Made by a program: the position numbers and the translations under genes | Notes under the pieces: generated by a model | Database searches by the model: none | The model's input: the letters and a program-made list of their open reading frames with translations, nothing else | What the model was told of the DNA's origin: nothing | Shown: positions 8,045 to 14,858 of the stretch, piece by piece | Layout: every line of letters begins with the position of its first letter | Numbering within the stretch: the first letter of the stretch is position 1 | Assembly: GCA_002305275.1 (NCBI GenBank) | Contig: DBQO01000029.1 | Location: 4,001 to 33,951 of the forward strand | Reading direction: 5' to 3' | DNA length: 29,951 nt | From: Bacteroidales bacterium UBA1392 | GTDB lineage: Bacteria > Bacteroidota > Bacteroidia > Bacteroidales > UBA932

Positions 8045-9577
8045 ATGAAAAAGATTACAACTATATTGTTTTCACTCCTGCTCACGGCAGGAGTGAGTGC
8101 CCAAACTGCTGGAGAGGCTTTACTATTCTCCCAACAGCACTATGAGGGTACGGCACGTACGCTTGCAATGGGCAATGCCTTTACTGCTCTTGGAGGTGAT
8201 TTGGGAGCAATCGTCATCAACCCGGCCTCCAGTGCCATTTATAGATACTCGCAAATCACCCTGTCACCTTCAATTATATCAAGCAGTGGTCAAGCCTACT
8301 ATTTGGGGAACTATTCAGGTGACAGCTTCACAAGAATGGCAATGTCCAATCTGGGGTTTGTCATGGCATTTGATACCGGCAATTACTCGGGACTGCTCAA
8401 CTATAATTTCGGCATTACCCTCAACCGCACCAACAGTTTCAACTCCATAATGGCAGCCCGCGGCAGGACTGACAAGTCGTCACTTTTGGGCTCCATCGCT
8501 GCCGGCCTTTCAGGAGTGCATGTATCGGCTCTTGAGAGCACGGATTCTTATGATGCTTTCTACAACAACAATCTCTCCTGGCCGGAAGTTCTGGCATGGG
8601 AGACATATCTGTTGGCTAATACACCTGATTCCGATTACGACTACATAGGTTCTACGGAAAACATTTACGATGGCAGCATCATTGAAGTGGGAGGTCATCT
8701 CGATCAGACTTATTTCCGAAAAATACGCGGTGGTAACAGCGCCTTCTCCTTCAACTTCGGAGGCAATATTTCGGATTTTTTCTTTTTCGGAGCCAATCTC
8801 AATCTTCAGAGTCTTAACTATGAACTGAATGAAACTTACGGCGAAAGTGCTGCAAATACGAGAGATTTTCAGGATGGATTTGAGTCTATGACTTCCACTT
8901 ATTGGCAGCGGACCAATGGCTCCGGTGTCAACCTTCAGTTTGGAGCTATCGTCACTCCCTTCCCCGGTTTCCGTCTGGGTGCTACATTTACCACTCCAAC
9001 CTGGTATGACATGACCGACAACTGGCAGAGAAATATGACATCCTCATTTGTAAACGGCAATTATTATGATGTGGATTCCCCTTTAGGAGCATACAGCTAC
9101 AAGATTAAAACTCCCATGAGATGGAGTGTCGGAGCTGCATTCACTTTCCTGGACAGGGCTCTTATCAGCGCCGATTATGAGAGCGCCGACTATTCCACTA
9201 TCCGGATGGCCGATGATAATGGTAGCAAAGAGGTATTCTCTGAGGAGAATAACGAGATTAACAGATACTTCAAAAGGAGTGATATAGTTAGGGTCGGGGC
9301 TGAATTGTGGCCTATAAAAATCATGGGACTAAGGGTAGGATACAATTATTACAGTTCACCTGACCCTGAGTTTTTTGATGCACGGCATTATATTTCCGGA
9401 GGTTTCGGAATTAAATTCAAGAATGGCAAGACCACTCTGGATGTAGCATACCGGAGAAGCCTCAACAATTCCGAAAACTTTACTCTTTATAATGACTATA
9501 GTGGAATAGAAGCCCCTGAAGGTACATATACCTACAGCAGAGGTAAACTTGTGTTTACTTTAGGATTTAAATTCTAA
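8045..9577 (+). CDS. OmpP1/FadL/TodX-family outer-membrane porin
   Basis: A 510-residue outer-membrane protein with signal peptide MKKITTILFSLLLTAGVSA. The N-terminal block ARTLAMGNAFTALGGDLGAIVINPAS is the FadL/OmpP1 family signature (the luminal hatch segment), and the protein ends in a beta strand with terminal Phe (LVFTLGFKF), as outer-membrane barrels do. FadL relatives pass hydrophobic compounds such as fatty acids; Bacteroides homologues are often labelled 'hemin receptor'. The substrate here is unknown. It follows the low-complexity lipoprotein by 26 nt. Its TAA overlaps the TAG of convergent wbqC in the shared bases 9574-9577. Confidence 0.86.
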   Translation: MKKITTILFSLLLTAGVSAQTAGEALLFSQQHYEGTARTLAMGNAFTALGGDLGAIVINPASSAIYRYSQITLSPSIISSSGQAYYLGNYSGDSFTRMAMSNLGFVMAFDTGNYSGLLNYNFGITLNRTNSFNSIMAARGRTDKSSLLGSIAAGLSGVHVSALESTDSYDAFYNNNLSWPEVLAWETYLLANTPDSDYDYIGSTENIYDGSIIEVGGHLDQTYFRKIRGGNSAFSFNFGGNISDFFFFGANLNLQSLNYELNETYGESAANTRDFQDGFESMTSTYWQRTNGSGVNLQFGAIVTPFPGFRLGATFTTPTWYDMTDNWQRNMTSSFVNGNYYDVDSPLGAYSYKIKTPMRWSVGAAFTFLDRALISADYESADYSTIRMADDNGSKEVFSEENNEINRYFKRSDIVRVGAELWPIKIMGLRVGYNYYSSPDPEFFDARHYISGGFGIKFKNGKTTLDVAYRRSLNNSENFTLYNDYSGIEAPEGTYTYSRGKLVFTLGFKF

Positions 9578-10203
9578 AGAATATAGGAGATGGCGTTGGG
9601 GCCCTCATTCGACAGAAGGTCGATGATCGAGAGGTTCCCGATGAAACCAAATCTATCGGAGAAGACCTGAGTCCAGGTCTTCTCCTTTTTATACCTGACC
9701 AGTAGATTTTCACCACGGTACTTTGGCTGTATTATGCTGCGGAAATCCCCTTCGGGATACTCTTTCCGATATTCGGAGGTAAACTCAATCTTTGCTCTTA
9801 TACCAGTCAGTTCGAGACATTTTTCCAACAAAAGCAGGTTGAGATCAAAAAGAAAACTCTCTTTTCTATCGAGGATGGGAAAGAGGTCGTCGATATAGTA
9901 CTCGAAAAATGGTGATGAGTTATAAGCTGAGACGATTGCCCTCTTATGTTGCTGGAGCCAGGGTCTGCCATAATCTATCCTGACATCACGAATAGGCACC
10001 TTTTGATAACTCTCCTTGAGTATCGGTATTGAAAGAGATTCTTTCCCTGCAGCCGAATAGATATTGCAACGGTTGCGATAGGACTGCTTCTGGTAGACTT
10101 CATGCTGCTCGATAAGTACCTTTCCGCTACCTGCAATAGCAAAAAAATACTCCACCGGAGGGAAGTATGCGGTAGTTAAGACTGATTGGTCAAACCTAAT
10201 CAT
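9574..10203 (-). CDS. WbqC family protein
   Basis: A 209-residue cytoplasmic protein that matches the WbqC family by its start (SVLTTAYFPPVEYFFAIAGS) and by segments such as YRNRCNIYSAAGKESLSIPI and PFFEYYIDDL. WbqC-like proteins occur in O-antigen and envelope gene sets; the biochemical role is not established to my knowledge. The ATG at 10201-10203 overlaps the last codons of lpxA by 8 nt, so it is translationally coupled in lpxD-lpxC-lpxA-wbqC. A TTG one codon upstream is possible but less likely. Its 3' coding part contains the terminator of the convergent porin gene. Confidence 0.87.
   Translation of the reverse strand: MIRFDQSVLTTAYFPPVEYFFAIAGSGKVLIEQHEVYQKQSYRNRCNIYSAAGKESLSIPILKESYQKVPIRDVRIDYGRPWLQQHKRAIVSAYNSSPFFEYYIDDLFPILDRKESFLFDLNLLLLEKCLELTGIRAKIEFTSEYRKEYPEGDFRSIIQPKYRGENLLVRYKKEKTWTQVFSDRFGFIGNLSIIDLLSNEGPNAISYIL
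9658..9690 (+). terminator. Intrinsic terminator of the FadL-like gene, inside wbqC
   Basis: A perfect 12-bp stem (GGAGAAGACCTG with CAGGTCTTCTCC) closes an AGTC tetraloop and is followed by TTTTT on the plus strand. It begins 81 nt past the porin stop. The same bases code for residues EKTWTQVFSD of WbqC on the minus strand. Confidence 0.88.
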
Positions 10204-11008
10204 CAATAGAACTGCTTGCGCCTTTCTTGACGATGCCCCTTTTGGAGTTGGATATGAAATCCAAAATTACCCTTTTGACTTCGGTATCCGGGAAGGCCGA
10301 CCTCACCCTGGAAACAGCATCGGAGATATTCATGTCCGAGTCATATATTACTCTGTAAATCTCACGAATTTCATCAATCTCGTCATGAGTAAATCCCCTA
10401 CGGCGCAGGCCTACAATATTGATTCCCTCAAAATGGATAGGATTGCGGGCAGCAAGTATATAGGGAGGAACATCCTTCAACACTCCCGTACCACCTCCTA
10501 TCATCACATGGGCTCCGATATGGGAAAATTGATGGATCAGCGTACCTCCGCCTACGATTGCCCAGTCATCCACATCAGTCTCCCCTGCCATTCCCACATA
10601 ACTCGAGAATATGCAGTTGTTACCTATACGGCAATCGTGCGCAATGTGGACATAGGACATGATAAGGCAGTTATCACCAACAACGGTAGCATATCTGCCG
10701 CTGGCAGCAGTACCGCGATTGATGGTAGCACACTCTCTTATTACGGTATTGTTGCCGATTATAACGTGACTCTCCTCCCCCTGAAACTTGAGATCCTGTG
10801 GCTCAGCTCCAATTACTGCCCCGGGAAAGACTTTACAGTTTTCACCCATTCTGACATAATCAAGAATGGTGGCATTGGGGCCTATATGACACCCATCTCC
10901 TATTTCGACCTTTCCGGCTATATAGCTGAATGGCCCTATCTCTACATTTTTACCAATTTTGGCATCCGGATGGATATATGCACCGGGGTATTTATTGTTG
11001 TTGATCAT
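10196..11008 (-). CDS. lpxA: UDP-N-acetylglucosamine acyltransferase LpxA
   Basis: First enzyme of lipid A synthesis: transfers a 3-hydroxyacyl chain from acyl carrier protein to the 3-OH of UDP-GlcNAc in the cytoplasm. The 270-residue protein has an N-terminal left-handed beta helix of hexapeptide repeats (about 10-190). It contains HIAHDCRIGNNC, in which the catalytic His of the family lies, then QFSHIGAHVMIGGGTGV and a helical C-terminal domain. The ATG at 11006-11008 overlaps the lpxC TGA (ATGA), and its own end overlaps wbqC. E. coli LpxA has 262 residues, so the length is normal. Confidence 0.96.
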   Translation of the reverse strand: MINNNKYPGAYIHPDAKIGKNVEIGPFSYIAGKVEIGDGCHIGPNATILDYVRMGENCKVFPGAVIGAEPQDLKFQGEESHVIIGNNTVIRECATINRGTAASGRYATVVGDNCLIMSYVHIAHDCRIGNNCIFSSYVGMAGETDVDDWAIVGGGTLIHQFSHIGAHVMIGGGTGVLKDVPPYILAARNPIHFEGINIVGLRRRGFTHDEIDEIREIYRVIYDSDMNISDAVSRVRSAFPDTEVKRVILDFISNSKRGIVKKGASSSIDD

Positions 11009-11928
11009 AATGGTATAATGTTATTTTTTTCAAACATGGATTTAAGAGCGGCAGTATTGATGGCGTGGCCCGGTTTGCGAGCAATCACTCTTGCTTTTAG
11101 AGGAAGTCCTGCGAGGGCAAAATCCCCTATTAGATCAAGGAGTTTGTGGCGAGCGCATTCGTTGTCAAAATGGAGGGTCAGATTGTTAAGATACCCTTCA
11201 GGAACCCTTTCAAGGTTTTCAACATTGAAAATGCTCTTTAAACGGCTTAGAGTCTTGTCATCCACTTCGTTTTCCACGATCACTATGGCATTGTCCATAT
11301 CACCTCCCTTGATAAGGTTGTGATTGAGAAGAAATTCCAATTCGTGAAGAAAGCAGAATGTTCGGCAAGAGGCTATTTCAGAAGCGAAGTCATCACCTTC
11401 GGTGAATTTAGCTTTCTGCACACCCAATACTTTTGAGCCATAGTCAATCTCCACTTCGACGCTGAACCTTTCAGCGGGAAGCACCTGAAGGGAGGCGCCT
11501 GTTTGCGGGTCTTCAAATAAAAAGGGTTCGGCAACTTTAAGATATCTTCTCGGTCTATCCTGCACATGCAAACTATCCGTTATCAAGGCCTCGACATAGG
11601 GCCTTGCGCTGCCGTCCAGAATTGGTAGCTCCATATTGTCTATTTCCACCAGAACATTATCAACCCCAAGCCCGTAAAGCGCTGAAAGCAGATGTTCAAT
11701 TGTCATTACTTCGACCCCATTATTGCTCAGGAGTGTACTTCTGGCGGTTCCTGAGACATTACGCCAAGAAGCCTCAACAAGAGCATCCTCACCGAGATCT
11801 ATTCTTTTGAATACTATTCCATGATCAGCAGGAGCGGGAAAGAGAGTCATCCTGCAATGATGACCGGTATGCAATCCCTTCCCTTCAAATATGTGACTAG
11901 TATTTAATGTCTTCTGATATCCCTTCAT
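11005..11928 (-). CDS. lpxC: UDP-3-O-acyl-N-acetylglucosamine deacetylase LpxC, single-domain
   Basis: Zinc deacetylase that catalyses the committed step of lipid A synthesis. The 307 residues correspond to the single-domain enzyme (E. coli 305). Active-site elements are visible: MTIEHLLSAL (Glu and zinc-binding His), RHKLLDLIGD (zinc-binding His and Asp) and KPGHAIN (catalytic His). The protein stops about 20 residues after the last motif. In Bacteroidota that I know, LpxC is normally fused to FabZ at this point and is about 460 residues long; here the frame closes and lpxA begins in the ATGA overlap. The start at 11926-11928 likewise overlaps the lpxD stop. Confidence 0.95.
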   Translation of the reverse strand: MKGYQKTLNTSHIFEGKGLHTGHHCRMTLFPAPADHGIVFKRIDLGEDALVEASWRNVSGTARSTLLSNNGVEVMTIEHLLSALYGLGVDNVLVEIDNMELPILDGSARPYVEALITDSLHVQDRPRRYLKVAEPFLFEDPQTGASLQVLPAERFSVEVEIDYGSKVLGVQKAKFTEGDDFASEIASCRTFCFLHELEFLLNHNLIKGGDMDNAIVIVENEVDDKTLSRLKSIFNVENLERVPEGYLNNLTLHFDNECARHKLLDLIGDFALAGLPLKARVIARKPGHAINTAALKSMFEKNNIIPL

Positions 11929-12914
11929 TTCTTTGCACTTGCTTTGAACAAGGCATAAGCCCTCATATAATCTCTGTAACTTATGGCCGGATAGCCCATG
12001 AGAGCTTCTCCCTCGTTTTTCACATTTCCAATGATGCCGCTCTGAGCAGCGAGGGTTGTCTTGTCAGCGATGGTTACATGGCCGACAATACCACTCTGTC
12101 CACCTAAAATACATCCTTTCCCAAGTTTTGTCGAACCGGCAATACCGCTTAGGGCCGCTATAACTGTATTGTCACCAACTTCTACATTGTGTGCAATCTG
12201 GCAAAGATTGTCAAGCTTAACTCCACGTCTGATTATGGTAGAGCCCATTGTCGACCTGTCAACAGTTGTACCGGCACCGATTTCCACATCATCCTCTATG
12301 ATCACATTTCCCGTCTGGGGGATCTTGCGGTATGAGCCATCTTCGCGGGGAGCAAAGCCAAATCCATCAGAACCGATAACCACATTTGCATGAAGGATGA
12401 CATCTTGTCCGATAACGCTATCACGATAAATACGCACACCCGGATAAATGATGGTATTGTCACCTATTGTTACTCCGTCACCAATATAGACCTGCGGGTA
12501 GATGTGACAATTTTTCCCTATCTTAACTTTTTTGCCTATAAAAGTACCACGTCCCACAAAAGTACCGCGCCCTATTTTAGATGAAAAGGGGCGACGAACA
12601 AAAAAGCGATTGCTCCCGGGACGACTTTTCTTTAGAGTATTAAAGAGGTCAAGAAGAAGTGCTACGGACTCATAGGCATTATCTACCTTTATAAGGGTTG
12701 CAGAAATCTCCTGGCGGGGCTCAAAAGAGCTATTTACCAGCAGGATCGAAGCTTTTGTGGTGTAGATATAACGTTCGTATTTGGGATTGGCAAAGAAGCA
12801 GATGGTGCCCGGGCGACCCTGCTCAATCCTTGCAGGTGCAGAGACTCTGACCTGCGGATCCCCAACTATCTTTCCCCCCAGGTGTTCGGCTATCTTTTGT
12901 GCAGAAATATTCAT
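11925..12914 (-). CDS. lpxD: UDP-3-O-acylglucosamine N-acyltransferase LpxD
   Basis: Third step of lipid A synthesis: N-acylation of UDP-3-O-acyl-glucosamine. The 329 residues have the LpxD N-terminal uridine-binding domain (about 1-95, AEHLGGKIVGDP...), a left-handed beta helix of hexapeptide repeats (about 105-300) and a short C-terminal helix. The segment NLCQIAHNVEVGDNTVIAA holds the catalytic His of the family. It is the first gene of lpxD-lpxC-lpxA-wbqC and its TGA overlaps the lpxC ATG. It diverges from rimP across 162 nt. I found no clear TAnnTTTG element for it. Confidence 0.95.
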   Translation of the reverse strand: MNISAQKIAEHLGGKIVGDPQVRVSAPARIEQGRPGTICFFANPKYERYIYTTKASILLVNSSFEPRQEISATLIKVDNAYESVALLLDLFNTLKKSRPGSNRFFVRRPFSSKIGRGTFVGRGTFIGKKVKIGKNCHIYPQVYIGDGVTIGDNTIIYPGVRIYRDSVIGQDVILHANVVIGSDGFGFAPREDGSYRKIPQTGNVIIEDDVEIGAGTTVDRSTMGSTIIRRGVKLDNLCQIAHNVEVGDNTVIAALSGIAGSTKLGKGCILGGQSGIVGHVTIADKTTLAAQSGIIGNVKNEGEALMGYPAISYRDYMRAYALFKASAKK

Positions 12915-12981
12915 AGATAATTTAGTTTCATTAATAATCCCCTATATTCATTCATAAAATATGCCAAAAAGATAACAAAAT

Positions 12982-13012
12982 TTTGCCGTTTGATGTAGAA
13001 TTGCTAACTTTG
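12982..13012 (+). promoter_or_regulatory. Promoter of the rimP-nusA-infB operon
   Basis: The -33 element TTTG (12982-12985) and the -7 element TAACTTTG (13005-13012) are 19 nt apart, a full match to the Bacteroidota housekeeping promoter. The predicted start near 13018 gives a leader of about 60 nt that carries a terminator-like hairpin. Confidence 0.72.
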
Positions 13013-13034
13013 CGCCAGATATAGTGGAAGAGAT

Positions 13035-13061
13035 AGGGGACGTGTAGTCCCCTTATTTTTT
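13035..13061 (+). terminator. Terminator-like hairpin in the rimP leader (possible attenuator)
   Basis: Stem AGGGGAC with GTCCCCT (7 bp, perfect), loop GTGTA, then TATTTTTT. It sits between the predicted promoter and the rimP ATG at 13077, so it would end transcription early unless read through. The operon encodes NusA, a factor that acts at such hairpins. Confidence 0.6.
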
Positions 13062-13076
13062 AAAAATATCCAAAGG

Positions 13077-13565
13077 ATGATACAAAAGGAGAAGATAGAA
13101 AAGATTTTAGAAGAGTATTTCCTGAAAAGGAGCGATCTGTTTTTAGTAGAGATCAAGATTAGCAGGGATAATGATATAGAGATCGTTGTAGAAATTGACC
13201 GAGGATTTCTCTCTCTGGAGGAGTGCGTAAATATCAGCCGTTTTGTAGAATCCAAACTTGACAGGGAGGTGGAAGATTTTTCGCTTACAGTAGGTTCTGC
13301 AGGTCTTTCAAGGTCGTTTAAAGTACTCCGACAGTATCACAAAGCAGTGGGTTCTGAGATTGAACTCAAACTTAAAAGTGGAGAATCACTTAAAGGCATG
13401 CTGAAAGCGGTATCGGAAGAGGGCATCACTTTCGTAACGAAAGTTTCTGAGAAAGTTGAAGGTCGGAATAAGAAAGTGACCAGGGAGGTAGTAGAAGAGT
13501 ACGCTTTTGACCGGATAAAATCGGCAAAACCCGTCATTAAGTTTGATGATTATAAAAACAGATAA
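13077..13565 (+). CDS. rimP: Ribosome maturation factor RimP
   Basis: Cytoplasmic factor for maturation of the 30S ribosomal subunit. The 162 residues fit the family (about 150). The N-terminal alpha/beta domain contains DIEIVVEIDRGFLSLEECVNISR. The C-terminal SH3-like domain starts around residue 85, with EIELKLKSGESLKGMLKAVSEEGITF. It is first in the conserved order rimP-nusA-infB, with 25 nt to nusA. It starts at the ATG following AAAGG. Expression is expected to depend on the leader hairpin at 13035-13061. Confidence 0.94.
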   Translation: MIQKEKIEKILEEYFLKRSDLFLVEIKISRDNDIEIVVEIDRGFLSLEECVNISRFVESKLDREVEDFSLTVGSAGLSRSFKVLRQYHKAVGSEIELKLKSGESLKGMLKAVSEEGITFVTKVSEKVEGRNKKVTREVVEEYAFDRIKSAKPVIKFDDYKNR

Positions 13566-13590
13566 AATAACAACTATTTAACAATAAAAA

Positions 13591-14829
13591 ATGGAAGGTT
13601 TGAACCTAGTCAGCACATTTGCTGAATTCAAAGATCAGAAAAATATAGATAGGGCCACCATGATGGGCGTACTAGAGGAGGTATTCCTCTCACAACTAAA
13701 GAAGATGTATAGCGAAAACAGTGACTTCGACATCATCATCAACATCGATAAGGGTGACCTCCAGATTTTCTGGAACAGGGAGGTAGTGGAAGAGGTTACC
13801 GACCCCATGACGGAGATCTCTTTCGAGGATGCCAACAAGATTGACGAGTATGACCTCGGAGAGGAGTGTTCTGTAGAAATTAAACTCTCAGACTTTGGTC
13901 GCAGGGGAATTCTCAACCTCAGGCAGAGTCTTTCAGGACGAATCATGGACCTTGAGAGGGCCAACCTTTACAACAAGTATCGCACAAAAGTGGGTGATCT
14001 CTTCGTAGGCGAGGTATACCAGGTATGGAAGAGAGAGGTTGTACTAAGGGATGATGAAGGTAACGATCTGATTCTTCCAAAAGAGGAGCAGATCCCGGGT
14101 GATTTCTTTAGAAAAGGTGACACCGTAAGAACCATCATAAAAGAGGTAAGATTCAACGCGAGCAACGCCCCCGTAATCATACTTTCACGTACGTCTACTG
14201 ACTTTCTTGCAAGACTTTTCGAGCAGGAGGTTGCAGAAATTTTCGAAGGTCTGATTACCATCAAAAAAATCGTAAGAATACCCGGCGAAAGAGCCAAGGT
14301 TGCCGTGGAGTCATACGACGAGCGCATTGACCCTGTTGGAGCCTGCGTAGGCGTAAGAGGTAGCCGTATTCACAGTATAGTACGTGAGTTGCGCAATGAA
14401 AATATAGACGTTATACCTTGGACGAACAACAAATCACTACTCATAAGCAGAGCTCTAAGTCCTGCAAAAATCTCTTCAATGACATTCAACGAAGAGGCAA
14501 AACAGGTGAATGTCTATCTTAAACCTTCCGAAGTTTCCCTCGCAGTAGGCAAGGGTGGCAGCAATATTAACCTTGCAGGTGAACTTGTAGGCTACAAACT
14601 TGAGATTTACCGCGATGATGACGGACAAGAGCCGGAAGAAGACGTATTGCTCACTGAATTCAGCGACGAAATCGATACCTGGATCATAGAGCAATTACAG
14701 AAAATAGGATGTGATACAGCCAAAAGCGTTCTGGCACTTTCAGTTGAAGATATCGTAAAGAGGGCTGACCTTGAAGAAGAGACAGCAATCGAGGTGCAAA
14801 GAATCCTTAGAGCGGAATTTGAAGAGTAG
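13591..14829 (+). CDS. nusA: Transcription termination/antitermination factor NusA
   Basis: RNA-polymerase-binding elongation factor that modulates pausing, termination and antitermination. The 412 residues comprise the NusA N-terminal domain (about 1-130), an S1 domain (about 135-200), two KH domains (from about 225, with CVGVRGSRIHSIVRELRNE and, in the second, VGKGGSNINLAGEL) and a C-terminal helix-hairpin-helix-like region (about 355-412). It lacks the long second acidic repeat of E. coli NusA (495 aa), as is usual outside Proteobacteria. It lies 25 nt after rimP and 29 nt before infB. Confidence 0.96.
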   Translation: MEGLNLVSTFAEFKDQKNIDRATMMGVLEEVFLSQLKKMYSENSDFDIIINIDKGDLQIFWNREVVEEVTDPMTEISFEDANKIDEYDLGEECSVEIKLSDFGRRGILNLRQSLSGRIMDLERANLYNKYRTKVGDLFVGEVYQVWKREVVLRDDEGNDLILPKEEQIPGDFFRKGDTVRTIIKEVRFNASNAPVIILSRTSTDFLARLFEQEVAEIFEGLITIKKIVRIPGERAKVAVESYDERIDPVGACVGVRGSRIHSIVRELRNENIDVIPWTNNKSLLISRALSPAKISSMTFNEEAKQVNVYLKPSEVSLAVGKGGSNINLAGELVGYKLEIYRDDDGQEPEEDVLLTEFSDEIDTWIIEQLQKIGCDTAKSVLALSVEDIVKRADLEEETAIEVQRILRAEFEE

Positions 14830-14858
14830 TTTTAACAATTAATATCGGGAGAAATTAT

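Noticed and set aside
9543..9558. GTAAAC/GTTTAC inverted repeat near the porin stop
   Set aside because: The stem is only 6 bp and AT-rich, with no T-tract on either strand; the real terminator is further downstream.
10385..11323. A 312-residue plus-strand frame across lpxA and lpxC
   Set aside because: It is antisense to two well-supported genes and shows no domain or export signal.
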